The notes: generated by a model from the sequence alone, not told the origin. Shown: positions 24,273 through 32,307, counted from the stretch's first letter. The stretch: DNA of 34,066 bases from Paracoccaceae bacterium (GCA_028097405.1 JAOHEK010000029.1:1-34066), one strand, 5' to 3'. A program made the numbers and translations.

Positions 24273-24934
24273 CAGATATTGATTGGACAGAACGCTTTAA
24301 GGGAACCGTCGCATTGCCCCCAGCAGTCCGCAGGCGGTTGAATGCAACAGCCCGCGTCATCCATATAAAGCGTGGTGATCAGGTCTTTGGGCCTATGAAT
24401 ATACCCGATAGTCTTTTCTTTTTATACGATGGCCGCATCCGAGTGTCCCAAAGCTCGGACAGTGGACGCGAGATTGTTCTCTACCGTGTGGATGCGGGCG
24501 AAAGCTGTGTGTTGACGACGGCCTGCATGTTAGCTGAAGAAGCCTATAATGCAGAGGGGATTGCAGAAACGGATGTGACCGCGGTGGTGCTGCCCAAGGT
24601 CGCATTTGACCGTCTGGCCTCCGAAGAAGACACGTTTCGCAACTTTGTTTTTGCGGCTTATTCGCGCCGATTGATCGACATGTTGCGTGTTATTGATGAT
24701 GTCGCCTTTGGCCGGATCGATGTGCGTTTGGCCGAGCGACTTTTAACACTTGGAGACGGGCTGAAAGAAATTCGGACGACTCATCAGGTGTTGGCGAGCG
24801 AACTTGGCACTGCGCGCGAGGTCATTTCGCGCGTGTTGAATGATTTCCACAAGCGCGACCTTATTTCGCAATCGCGCGGTGTCATTGCCTTCACCGACAA
24901 ATCTGGTCTGGCCGCCATCGCGCAAAGTGCATGA
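24269..24934 (+). CDS. Crp/Fnr-family transcriptional regulator
   Basis: The product has 221 residues: an N-terminal cyclic-nucleotide-binding-like beta barrel (about 30-120), a dimer helix, and a C-terminal winged helix with recognition helix TAREVISRVLNDF at 181-193. The E184/S187/R188 arrangement resembles the E-x-x-S-R reading motif of FNR. There is no N-terminal Fe-S cysteine cluster. Two cysteines in GESCVLTTACML (C80, C86) could serve as a thiol switch. It is coupled to the Rrf2 gene by a 4-base overlap, so two regulators are made from one transcript. Its operator may be the GTGACAATGTCAC palindrome found before both transcription units. Confidence 0.93.
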   Translation: MTDIDWTERFKGTVALPPAVRRRLNATARVIHIKRGDQVFGPMNIPDSLFFLYDGRIRVSQSSDSGREIVLYRVDAGESCVLTTACMLAEEAYNAEGIAETDVTAVVLPKVAFDRLASEEDTFRNFVFAAYSRRLIDMLRVIDDVAFGRIDVRLAERLLTLGDGLKEIRTTHQVLASELGTAREVISRVLNDFHKRDLISQSRGVIAFTDKSGLAAIAQSA

Positions 24935-24962
24935 TGCGTTTACAGGGGTTTTTTCGTCTTGG

Positions 24963-24975
24963 GTGACAATGTCAC
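24963..24975. promoter_or_regulatory. Second copy of palindrome GTGACAATGTCAC before the sulfur genes
   Basis: The copy is identical to 23738-23750 and lies 59 bases upstream of the first small gene (25035). Fifteen bases further on, AAAGTTATATTCTAATATTAACTT holds a perfect ATATT-CT-AATAT repeat (24997-25008) inside outer AAGTTA and TAACTT arms. Confidence 0.7.
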
Positions 24976-25034
24976 TGAAGACGTACTGATAAAGTTATAT
25001 TCTAATATTAACTTATCATCCTGAGGAGACTATC

Positions 25035-25151
25035 ATGTCCAGCAATGTAGCCACCATCGATCGTAATTTGAGCGCCATCTTGCTGCATATTGCTGCGGTG
25101 CGCATGTGTCCGATCGATAGCATCTTTGGCATTAAGACGTGTCGGGTGTGA
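25035..25151 (+). pseudogene. DUF2892 protein with internal deletion
   Basis: An ATG with a GAGGAG ribosome binding site opens a 38-codon frame. Its start MSSNVATIDR matches the NVGTIDR start of DUF2892 proteins. Its end (MCPIDSIFGIKTCRV) matches the usual CPLYSLLGINTC end. The 25-30 residues that form the membrane hairpin between them are missing, and the frame is kept. DUF2892 proteins are small membrane proteins common in sulfur-metabolism operons. The remnant may be translated but cannot make the normal two-helix protein. Confidence 0.6.
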
Positions 25152-25153
25152 TC

Positions 25154-25273
25154 ATGGCAACAGACTTCACATCTTTCAGCTTGCTCAAGGGTGGCTCTGC
25201 CCTGTTTGGCATTGATTGGGGCATCGATGGGTGCGTTCTGACCCGGATTAAATCAATAGGTGTTCCGCAATGA
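25154..25273 (+). pseudogene. YeeE/DUF6691-type transporter remnant
   Basis: The 39-codon frame begins MATDFTSFSLLKGG, like the FTPxxSLxGG start of YeeE/YedE proteins, and then reads SALFGIDWGIDGC, like the ALFGxGWGLxGxCPGPA core of YeeE or DUF6691 partners. The material between is absent, suggesting a deletion that fused distant parts of one or two transporter genes. It starts three bases after the previous stop, and its TGA overlaps the next ATG (ATGA). YeeE-type proteins import thiosulfate or related sulfur compounds. The identification rests on short matches. Confidence 0.4.
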
Positions 25274-25833
25274 AACGTGGGGTTTACATTGGTGCAGGCA
25301 TTTCCGCGCTTGCGATCGGCGGTCTGATGTTTGCCTTTGCGCAATCTCATGGCCACACGGGCCACGGCGCGGGGATGCACAAACATGACGAAGCGACCAT
25401 GCCGGGCCTGATTGGCGAAAACGCAAGCGCCAAAGAAAGCGCTGAACTGGCACTGATGTTCCGCAATTTTGATACGATCACGCGCGAGGTTGAAAACCTG
25501 CCCGACGGCATTCGCACCGTTACCCGGTCCTCCGATCAGGCGGTCATGGATGCAATCGTCAACCACTCTATCGGTATGATTGATCGCGTTGGCCAAAACG
25601 ACGATCCCAAGATCGCGATTCAAAGCCCCACGCTCGATATGTTTTTCCTGCATGGCGACGAAATCCAATCGGGTGTTGAGATGACCGATGATGGGCTTGT
25701 CGTCATCCAGACCTCTGAAAACCCCGATGTCGTGGCTGCGCTGCAAACTCATGCGGCCGAGGTCACAGATATGGCGGATCGCGGCATGGCCGCTGTCCAC
25801 GAGATGATGATGGACCAAGGACGCGGTCACTGA
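25270..25833 (+). CDS. His-rich exported protein of the persulfide operon
   Basis: The product has 187 residues. An N-terminal membrane segment or signal peptide (about 1-24) is followed by a His/Gly-rich stretch (SHGHTGHGAGMHKHDE) and a helical domain that I recognise only as a conserved hypothetical found beside Blh/SQR genes. The end is His- and Met-rich (AVHEMMMDQGRGH). The histidine and methionine residues suggest periplasmic metal binding, perhaps copper; that is inference. Its start overlaps the preceding remnant by four bases and it sits 27 bases before the dioxygenase gene. Confidence 0.85.
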   Translation: MKRGVYIGAGISALAIGGLMFAFAQSHGHTGHGAGMHKHDEATMPGLIGENASAKESAELALMFRNFDTITREVENLPDGIRTVTRSSDQAVMDAIVNHSIGMIDRVGQNDDPKIAIQSPTLDMFFLHGDEIQSGVEMTDDGLVVIQTSENPDVVAALQTHAAEVTDMADRGMAAVHEMMMDQGRGH

Positions 25834-25860
25834 CTGCGCTTGAAACCAAGGAGGATTAGA

Positions 25861-26742
25861 ATGACTTACCCCGTGAACATGGACATCAAGCCCGACGTTC
25901 AGGCCTTTTTCGACGACGCAACAAACACCATCAGTTATATCGTCAAAGATCCGACATCTGACGCTTGCGCGATTGTCGATAGCGTTATGGACATCGACTA
26001 TGCCGCTGGCCGGATAACCTTCGATCATGCGGACGCGTTGATCCAACAAATCGAGACGCAGGGTCTTAAGCTTGAGTGGATCATCGAGACCCATGTCCAT
26101 GCTGATCACCTAAGTGCGGCCCCTTACATTCAGGAGAAGTTGGGCGGCAAGATCGGAGTCGGCTCAAAGATCACCGTGGTGCAGGACGTCTTCGGCAAGG
26201 TGTTCAACGAAGGCACCGACTTTCAGCGAGATGGCAGCCAGTTCGATGCGCTATTCCAAGATGGCGACACCTACATGATCGGCAACATGCAGGGCTTTGC
26301 AATGTACACGCCCGGCCATACGCCCGCTTGTATGGTACATGTTATAGGCAACGCGGCCTTCACTGGCGACACACTGTTTATGCCAGATGGAGGCTCCGCG
26401 CGTTGCGATTTCCCAGGCGGTTCTGCTGAAGAACTCTATGACAGCATTATGATGGTACTGGCTCTGCCGGACGAAATGCGCTTGTTCATGTGCCATGATT
26501 ACGGCCCCAACGGGCGTGATATTCAGTGGGAAACCACTGTGGCCGACGAAAAGGCCCACAATATCCACGTAGGGGGCGACAAGACGCGCGAAGACTTCAT
26601 TAGGTTTCGCACCGAACGTGATGCGCAATTGGGCATGCCAAAACTGATCATTCCCTCGCTTCAGGTGAACATGCGCGCGGGTGAAGTGCCGACCGACAAG
26701 GACGGCAACCCGATGCTTAAAGTGCCAGTGAACGGTCTATAG
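25861..26742 (+). CDS. Persulfide dioxygenase (ETHE1/Blh-type MBL-fold protein)
   Basis: The product has 293 residues from ATG 25861, just after AGGAGGATTAGA; a start at 25840 has no ribosome binding site. The metallo-beta-lactamase fold carries THVHADH (H78, H80, D82, H83), the TPGHTPACMVHV and FTGDTLF motifs and CHDYGP. This is the pattern of ETHE1-like persulfide dioxygenases and of Blh in BigR operons, which oxidise glutathione persulfide to sulfite. It lies directly before the SQR fusion, so the two should act in sequence on sulfide. Confidence 0.95.
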   Translation: MTYPVNMDIKPDVQAFFDDATNTISYIVKDPTSDACAIVDSVMDIDYAAGRITFDHADALIQQIETQGLKLEWIIETHVHADHLSAAPYIQEKLGGKIGVGSKITVVQDVFGKVFNEGTDFQRDGSQFDALFQDGDTYMIGNMQGFAMYTPGHTPACMVHVIGNAAFTGDTLFMPDGGSARCDFPGGSAEELYDSIMMVLALPDEMRLFMCHDYGPNGRDIQWETTVADEKAHNIHVGGDKTREDFIRFRTERDAQLGMPKLIIPSLQVNMRAGEVPTDKDGNPMLKVPVNGL

Positions 26743-26755
26743 AAGGAACAGGATC

Positions 26756-28435
26756 ATGGAACTTAAGAAAATTACTGAGAAGACAACCGTCAGCGCGCAA
26801 GTCATGCCCGCAGATATGGAGGCCATCAAATCCGCAGGTATTCGCGCGATCATCTGCAATCGCCCCGATGGCGAAGGTGCCGATCAACCTTCATTCGAGG
26901 AAATTTCGGTTGCCGCCAAGAAGGCAGGAATCGAAGCGCGCTATGTTCCTGTGCAGTCAGGCATGGTCAGCGACAATGATGTTGACGCATTCTCTGCGGC
27001 CCTCAAAGACTTGCCGCGCCCAGTGTTGGCCTATTGTCGAACGGGTACACGCTCTGCAACGCTTTGGTCCTTCCATGAATCCAAGAAACGCCCAATGCCC
27101 GAAATTTTGGCTGCGACCAAAGCAGCGGGCTATGACATGAACGGTGTCGCGCGCCGTATCGCCAATGGTGGCAAGACACCGACCGACACGGGCGATGCAC
27201 ACTTTGATGTTGTTATTGTTGGCGCAGGCGCGGGCGGAATTTCTGTCGCGGCCAGCTTGAAGTCCCGTAAGCCCGGGCTTTCAATCGCGGTAATTGATCC
27301 TGCGGACGTCCACTATTACCAACCCGGTTGGACCATGGTGGGCGCCGGTATTTTCCAGCCCGAACAGACCTCTAAGACAATGGGATCGCTCATCCCTCGG
27401 GGTGTCAAATGGATCAAGGCCGCTGTCGCTGCTTTTGAACCTGCGAACAACGCCGTCATTCTTGATGGCAGCCGCGTCGTCAAATACGACCGTTTGGCTG
27501 TCTGTCCGGGACTGAAACTGGATTGGGAGGCTGTCGAAGGGCTTGAAGACTCTTTGGGCCGCAATGGCGTGACGTCGAACTACCGCTATGACCTTGCGCC
27601 TTACACATGGCAGTTGGTGCAGGAACTGAAAGAGGGTCGTGCGTTGTTCACCCAACCGCCCATGCCGATCAAATGTGCAGGTGCGCCGCAAAAGGTGATG
27701 TATTTGTCCGGAGATGCATGGTTCCGCAATAAAGCTCTTAAGAATATCGACATTCAGTTTATGAATGCGGGCGGGGTTCTGTTCGGGGTTAAGGATTATG
27801 TCCCCGCTCTGATGGAATACATCAAGAAGTACGACGCAACCTTGAACTATTTCCACGATCTGGTGTCGGTTGATGGCTTTGCCAAAAAAGCGACGTTTAA
27901 GGTGGCAAAACCTGACACTGATCCCGAGACGGTCACGGTTGATTTTGACATGATGCATGTCTGCCCACCGCAAACAGCACCAGACTTTATCCGGGTTTCG
28001 CCGCTTGCTGATGCTGCGGGCTGGATCGATGTGGATCAGGCGACTTTGCGGCACAAGACCTATGACAACATCTGGTCCTTGGGTGACGTGATGAACGCGC
28101 CTAACGCCAAGACAGCCGCCGCCGCGCGTAAACAAGCGCCCACCGTGGCGGACAACATCATCGCGGATATCCGAGGGCGATCTCCCGTGTCTGCCTATGA
28201 CGGGTATGGATCTTGCCCACTAACTGTAGAGCGCGGTAAGATCGTGCTGGCCGAACTTGGATATGGCGGCGTGTTAAAACCCAGCTTTCCATCTTTCCTT
28301 GTCGATGGCACTAAACCGACCCGCGCGGCATGGTTCCTGAAGGAAAAGATACTGCCGCCGATCTATTGGCAGGCCATGTTGAAGGGCAAGGAATGGATGG
28401 CCACGCCCGAGAAACTGAATGTCTCGGCGGACTAA
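26756..28435 (+). CDS. Phosphatase-like/sulfide:quinone oxidoreductase fusion
   Basis: The product has 559 residues. Residues 1-110 form a TIGR01244/DUF442 domain with CRTGTRS (C94, R99), a dual-specificity-phosphatase-like loop. From about 150 a flavoprotein domain starts with VVIVGAGAGG and carries the redox cysteines of SQR: C307 in KCAGAPQKVMYL and C403 in HVCPPQTAPDF. SQR oxidises sulfide at the membrane, passes electrons to quinone and makes a persulfide. In BigR-type operons the DUF442 domain is often fused to the dioxygenase (Blh) instead. AAGGAA precedes the ATG. The gap to the dioxygenase gene is 13 bases. Confidence 0.93.
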   Translation: MELKKITEKTTVSAQVMPADMEAIKSAGIRAIICNRPDGEGADQPSFEEISVAAKKAGIEARYVPVQSGMVSDNDVDAFSAALKDLPRPVLAYCRTGTRSATLWSFHESKKRPMPEILAATKAAGYDMNGVARRIANGGKTPTDTGDAHFDVVIVGAGAGGISVAASLKSRKPGLSIAVIDPADVHYYQPGWTMVGAGIFQPEQTSKTMGSLIPRGVKWIKAAVAAFEPANNAVILDGSRVVKYDRLAVCPGLKLDWEAVEGLEDSLGRNGVTSNYRYDLAPYTWQLVQELKEGRALFTQPPMPIKCAGAPQKVMYLSGDAWFRNKALKNIDIQFMNAGGVLFGVKDYVPALMEYIKKYDATLNYFHDLVSVDGFAKKATFKVAKPDTDPETVTVDFDMMHVCPPQTAPDFIRVSPLADAAGWIDVDQATLRHKTYDNIWSLGDVMNAPNAKTAAAARKQAPTVADNIIADIRGRSPVSAYDGYGSCPLTVERGKIVLAELGYGGVLKPSFPSFLVDGTKPTRAAWFLKEKILPPIYWQAMLKGKEWMATPEKLNVSAD

Positions 28436-28465
28436 CCGCAGTCTACATTCGCAAAAGCATATAAC

Positions 28466-28495
28466 GGGAAACCGTACGCCCGCGTGGGGTTTCCC
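28466..28495 (+). terminator. Hairpin between the SQR and SulP genes
   Basis: An 8-bp perfect stem (GGGAAACC with GGTTTCCC) with a 14-base loop lies 31 bases past the SQR stop. It is followed by AAAAT rather than a T-run, so it may dampen or process the message instead of ending it. Confidence 0.45.
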
Positions 28496-28514
28496 AAAAT
28501 AGACTGAACGCCAA

Positions 28515-30242
28515 ATGACCACCTTTTCCCGTTATCTGCCGATCCTTGACTGGGGGCGGCACTATGATCGATCAGCTCTGTCAAATGACATGATCGCTGC
28601 CGTGATCGTCACGATCATGCTGATCCCGCAATCACTAGCTTATGCGTTGTTGGCGGGGCTACCTCCCGAGGCGGGGATTTACGCTTCGATCGCGCCAATT
28701 GTGCTTTATGCTATTTTTGGCACGTCCAAAGCGCTGGCCGTAGGGCCGGTGGCGGTGGTGTCGCTATTAACAGCCACTGCAATCGGTCAGGTGGCCGAAG
28801 CAGGCACCGCAGGCTACGGCGTCGCCGCGTTGACATTGGCCGGGCTTTCTGGGGCGTTTCTGGTGCTTCTCGGAGTGTTCCGGCTTGGGTTCCTTGCGAA
28901 CTTTCTCAGTCACCCCGTCATTGCGGGCTTCATCACGGCTTCGGGCATTTTAATCGCCACCAGCCAGCTAAAACACATCCTCGGCGTCAGCGCCCATGGG
29001 CATACAATGCCAGAAATGTTGGGGGCAATCTTTGCACATCTCGATCAAATCAACTGGATCACCGTTGTCATCGGTCTAAGTGCGACAGGTTTTTTGTTCT
29101 GGGTGCGTGGGAATCTGAAAGCCCTTTTGAAACGGCTAGGGACCGGACCGCTGCTAACAGACCTTTTGGCCAAGGCTGGTCCTGTAGCCGCAGTGGTGAC
29201 AACAACGCTTATCGTTTGGGCGTTCGGCCTTGATGGTATGGGCGTGAAAATCGTGGGCGATGTGCCGCAAAGCCTGCCCCCATTCACCGTGCCCGGTCTT
29301 TCGCCCGACCTCATCAGATCACTTCTTGTTCCCGCAATCTTGATCTCCGTCATCGGCTTTGTCGAAAGTATCTCTATCGCACAAACACTAGCAGCCAAGA
29401 AACGCCAGCGGATCGATCCGGATCAAGAATTGATCGGGCTGGGCGCTGCAAACCTTGGCGCGGCATTTACCGGCGGCTTTCCCGTCACCGGTGGCTTTTC
29501 CCGCTCGGTTGTGAATTTTGACGCAGGCGCCGAAACACCTGCAGCAGGCATTTACACAGCAATCGGCCTTGCGATTGCGGCCCTTGCCCTGACACCGTTG
29601 GTTTACTACCTGCCGAACGCGACCCTTGCTGCTACAATCATCGTCGCAGTCCTCTCGCTTGTAGACTTTTCGATCCTGAAGAAGACATGGGGCTATGCGA
29701 GAGCAGATTTCACAGCCGTTGCCGCAACTATCTTGCTGACCCTCGTGCTGGGCGTCGAAGTAGGCGTGGCTAGCGGAGTGGCGACTTCTATCCTGCTGCA
29801 TCTCTACAAGACCTCGCGGCCTCATGTTGCCGAGGTCGGGCTTGTCCCCGGCACACAACATTTTCGCAATGTGAAACGGCATGCCGTTGAAACCAACCCG
29901 CAGGTTCTGACGCTGCGGGTGGATGAAAGCCTCTACTTCGTGAACGCGCGCTTTCTCGAAGATCTGGTCCAGTCTCGCGTCACCACCGGGTGCGACATCA
30001 AAGACGTCGTCTTAATGTTCTCGGCGGTTAATGAAGTGGATTTTTCAGCGCTGGAAAGCCTTGAGGCCATTAACCTACGACTTACCGACATGGGTGTGGG
30101 GTTGCACCTATCCGAGGTCAAAGGACCAGTCATGGATCGTTTGAAAAAATCACACCTTATCACTGAACTGAACGGTAAAGTCTTTCTTTCACAATACGAC
30201 GCTTGGGCAAATCTGGCCGGTGAAAAAACTGCAGCAGAGTAG
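28515..30242 (+). CDS. SulP-family anion transporter with STAS domain
   Basis: The product has 575 residues. The membrane part shows the SulP signature (IPQSLAYALLAGLPPEAGIYAS near residue 40) and GGFPVTGGFSRSVVN near 315. The C-terminal 110 residues form a STAS domain (LRVDESLYFVNARFLEDL, then NEVDFSALESLEAI). SulP proteins carry sulfate, bicarbonate or other anions. After SQR and persulfide dioxygenase, sulfite or sulfate export is a reasonable guess. It starts 79 bases after the SQR gene with a weak ribosome binding site, so it could have its own promoter. Confidence 0.95.
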   Translation: MTTFSRYLPILDWGRHYDRSALSNDMIAAVIVTIMLIPQSLAYALLAGLPPEAGIYASIAPIVLYAIFGTSKALAVGPVAVVSLLTATAIGQVAEAGTAGYGVAALTLAGLSGAFLVLLGVFRLGFLANFLSHPVIAGFITASGILIATSQLKHILGVSAHGHTMPEMLGAIFAHLDQINWITVVIGLSATGFLFWVRGNLKALLKRLGTGPLLTDLLAKAGPVAAVVTTTLIVWAFGLDGMGVKIVGDVPQSLPPFTVPGLSPDLIRSLLVPAILISVIGFVESISIAQTLAAKKRQRIDPDQELIGLGAANLGAAFTGGFPVTGGFSRSVVNFDAGAETPAAGIYTAIGLAIAALALTPLVYYLPNATLAATIIVAVLSLVDFSILKKTWGYARADFTAVAATILLTLVLGVEVGVASGVATSILLHLYKTSRPHVAEVGLVPGTQHFRNVKRHAVETNPQVLTLRVDESLYFVNARFLEDLVQSRVTTGCDIKDVVLMFSAVNEVDFSALESLEAINLRLTDMGVGLHLSEVKGPVMDRLKKSHLITELNGKVFLSQYDAWANLAGEKTAAE

Positions 30243-30335
30243 CCTAAGCTTGCTAGAATTGAGACCTGACGCATTTATCTGTGCAGACAAGCACGTCTTT
30301 CAGCTCTCAAGTTAGTGGCTTCCTGACAGCTACCT

Positions 30336-30365
30336 TGCGGCAAAGCCTGATGGGGCTTTACCGCA
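30336..30365 (+). terminator. Hairpin terminating the SulP transcript
   Basis: TGCGG-C-AAAGCC pairs with GGCTTT-A-CCGCA (11 pairs, one mismatch, 6-base loop), 93 bases past the SulP stop. There is no T-run, so it may not be a simple intrinsic terminator. Confidence 0.5.
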
Positions 30366-30372
30366 TGGCAGA

Positions 30373-30835
30373 TTGGTATCAGTAATCAGCCAAACAGGAG
30401 ACGACGTATTAGCAAACTTTGACTGGCACGCTGAGCGCCGTGATTTGGCTGGAATCGCCCTTCTGGACCGCGCACCGGAAAGCGAAGGCATAGACCTTAA
30501 GGCTGTTCGCCTATACCGATTGGGCCGTGTCCGCCACGAGATGCAACGCTCCGGCGTTGACGCGCTGATTTTATCTGATCCAATAAACATACGCTATGCG
30601 ACCGGTTCGCGTAATATGCAGGTGTTTTGCCAGCGCAACGCGCCGTCACGTTACCTGCTGCTAACAGACGTTAAATCGATCCTCTTTGAATTTACCGGCT
30701 GCCTCCATCTTGGGGAAGGCTTTGAGACCATCGACGAAGTGCGACCGTCCGAAACCGCAAGCTTCGTGGCAGCCGGTCCCGGTATCGTTGCTCGTGAAAA
30801 AGCTTGGGCCGCCGAAATGGCCCGCGTCATCACAG
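30373..30835 (+). pseudogene. Truncated M24-family peptidase (creatinase N-domain only)
   Basis: The frame reads a creatinase/aminopeptidase-P N-terminal domain: RLYRLGRVRHEMQRSGVDAL, DPINIRYATGSRNMQ and FEFTGCLHL, close to the M24 group that also contains the DMSP lyase DddP. It stops matching after WAAEMARVI (about 30825) and runs into DNA belonging to the opposite-strand PEBP gene, ending at 30897. The catalytic metal-binding half is absent. There is no good start: TTG at 30373 lacks a ribosome binding site. It is a truncated relic with coding direction opposite to its neighbour. Confidence 0.75.
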
Positions 30836-31328
30836 TCCAGTCAACGTCTTTGCTATCGCTGGCGGGCAAGGTGTCGGGTGGGGCGCTGAGCGCATAAAGG
30901 GTGATGGTGTATTCGTGACGTCCTCCGGGTGGTGAGCATGGTGGCGTGTAGCCGGTGCGTCGTTCGTCCTTGTCGGCACCTTCGTCGCCAAGGGTCGGCG
31001 GGTTTCCGGGTGCCAAAGCTGATTCGTCTGCCGGAATATTCCAAAGCAACCAATATTGGCTGGGGGCATCAACGCCCGGAACTCTGCCCCGAGGATAGTG
31101 CTGCATCATAAGGGCAAGACTTGCCGTCCCTTCAGGCGGGGTGGTCCATGCAACCGGCGGCGAAAGACCTGTGCCGCCATCGCGGCTGCATTTCAGATCA
31201 TTCGGCAGATCATCGCCATCCGTAAATGCCGGACTGGTCAGAACGAACGTCTCTTGGGCGACCGCCGGCCCCGACAACGCGCAGCACAGAAGCACCTTAG
31301 CGAAGGCCGCACACCGATGCGCGCTCAC
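30651..31328 (-). CDS. PEBP/YbhB-like protein with an aberrant C-terminus
   Basis: From GTG 31328 (GTGA overlap with the YHYH gene; a TTG at 31334 is an alternative) the product has 225 residues. A signal peptide is followed by a phosphatidylethanolamine-binding-like domain (FVLTSPAFTDGDDLPN, YWLLWNIPAD, GRHEYTITLYALS). The match ends near DVDWTVMTRAIS, about 15 residues short of the usual end. The last 55 or so residues are antisense translation of the truncated M24 gene and look nonsensical. The protein may still fold if the tail is tolerated. It is the third gene of the secreted-protein operon. Confidence 0.75.
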   Translation of the reverse strand: MSAHRCAAFAKVLLCCALSGPAVAQETFVLTSPAFTDGDDLPNDLKCSRDGGTGLSPPVAWTTPPEGTASLALMMQHYPRGRVPGVDAPSQYWLLWNIPADESALAPGNPPTLGDEGADKDERRTGYTPPCSPPGGRHEYTITLYALSAPPDTLPASDSKDVDWTVMTRAISAAQAFSRATIPGPAATKLAVSDGRTSSMVSKPSPRWRQPVNSKRIDLTSVSSR

Positions 31329-32284
31329 CGGCAATACTCGCCTTCCATGACCTCACCGTTGCTGGTCACCGTCTTGGTGGTGTAATCATAGCAATTCGCC
31401 GTCTCGGCAGGTTGGTAACGGATGTAATAGTCTTGCCCCTCATAGCTATAATCCATGCTGCGGCTGCCATCTGCACTCTGGGTGAAGACCAGGTTTTGAA
31501 CGCCTCCTGCCGGCGGGCGTCCCGGTTCGGCACCGCCACCGCTTGCAGCAGATAACGGGCGAACGCGCGGCAAGTCATCGAAATCGGGAACTTCGCCCAT
31601 AAGGCACTGCACAAAATAGGGGGCCTCTTGCGAGGTATGATAGCGGTATCCGAATGTGTCGTCAGTTTGCCCGTTACAGACATCCAAAATGCCCTCGGCA
31701 ATGGTGCTGCCGTCGGGATTGGTGTCGCCATAGATGGGAAACCCATCAAAGGCCCATCCGATGATCGCATCCGGCCCCGCATTCGCCATTTCAGCGATCA
31801 TGCAGGTGGGCGCCACGTGGTAGTGGTAGTCGTCGCCGCGTCCTGCATGGCCGCCGCAGACATCCAACTGGCCTGTTTGCAACGTGTCGTGTCTGGTCTG
31901 ATGGTGGGCAAGATCATCTTGGCTCATCTCGCCGCCACCAGTGTAGTCGTAAATCGGCACCCCATTGACCGCCACACCAAGTGCAGCGTCTCGGGTCAGC
32001 GGGCTGCCCGACAAGACAGGGTCCAAGATGACTGGTGCTGGATATTCGGCGGGCACAGGAACCTGTTCGTTGGTTCCGGTAATCCCGGTCATCATATCAT
32101 GATCGGGATAGGTGTCGGATGTCATAATGGCGTGGGTGTCAGTGCAAGTCACGGTGACGCTGTCCTCAAAGCCCGCGTCCGCAACAGACGCGGTCACTGC
32201 GCCGCAATGGTCGTCATGGGCTGATGCTGAACCGGCAATGGCAATAAAAAGTGGACAGGCGAAAAGGCTGATGGTGCGTTTCAT
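31325..32284 (-). CDS. YHYH-domain secreted protein
   Basis: The product has 319 residues from ATG 32284. A signal peptide (about 1-20, ending SASAH) precedes the YHYH domain: GVAVNGVPIYDY, CGGHAGRGDDYHYHVAPTC, IIGWAFDGFPIYG and a C-terminal YHTSQEAPYF region. The family is named for the tyrosine/histidine motif and is thought to be exported; its function is unknown, with metal binding likely from the His residues. The gene overlaps the PEBP gene and follows the unnamed secreted protein by 23 bases, so the three are one operon. Confidence 0.92.
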   Translation of the reverse strand: MKRTISLFACPLFIAIAGSASAHDDHCGAVTASVADAGFEDSVTVTCTDTHAIMTSDTYPDHDMMTGITGTNEQVPVPAEYPAPVILDPVLSGSPLTRDAALGVAVNGVPIYDYTGGGEMSQDDLAHHQTRHDTLQTGQLDVCGGHAGRGDDYHYHVAPTCMIAEMANAGPDAIIGWAFDGFPIYGDTNPDGSTIAEGILDVCNGQTDDTFGYRYHTSQEAPYFVQCLMGEVPDFDDLPRVRPLSAASGGGAEPGRPPAGGVQNLVFTQSADGSRSMDYSYEGQDYYIRYQPAETANCYDYTTKTVTSNGEVMEGEYCR

Positions 32285-32307
32285 AAGGTTGGCGTTCTCA
32301 TTCTGGA

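Noticed and set aside
25132-26109. Long 325-codon open frame on the minus strand across the sulfur genes
   Set aside because: It is antisense to the His-rich protein and the dioxygenase, which have signal peptide, motifs and ribosome binding sites; the minus frame has no family features.
27281-28135. 284-codon minus-strand frame inside the SQR fusion
   Set aside because: Shadow of a gene whose plus-strand frame carries all SQR motifs.
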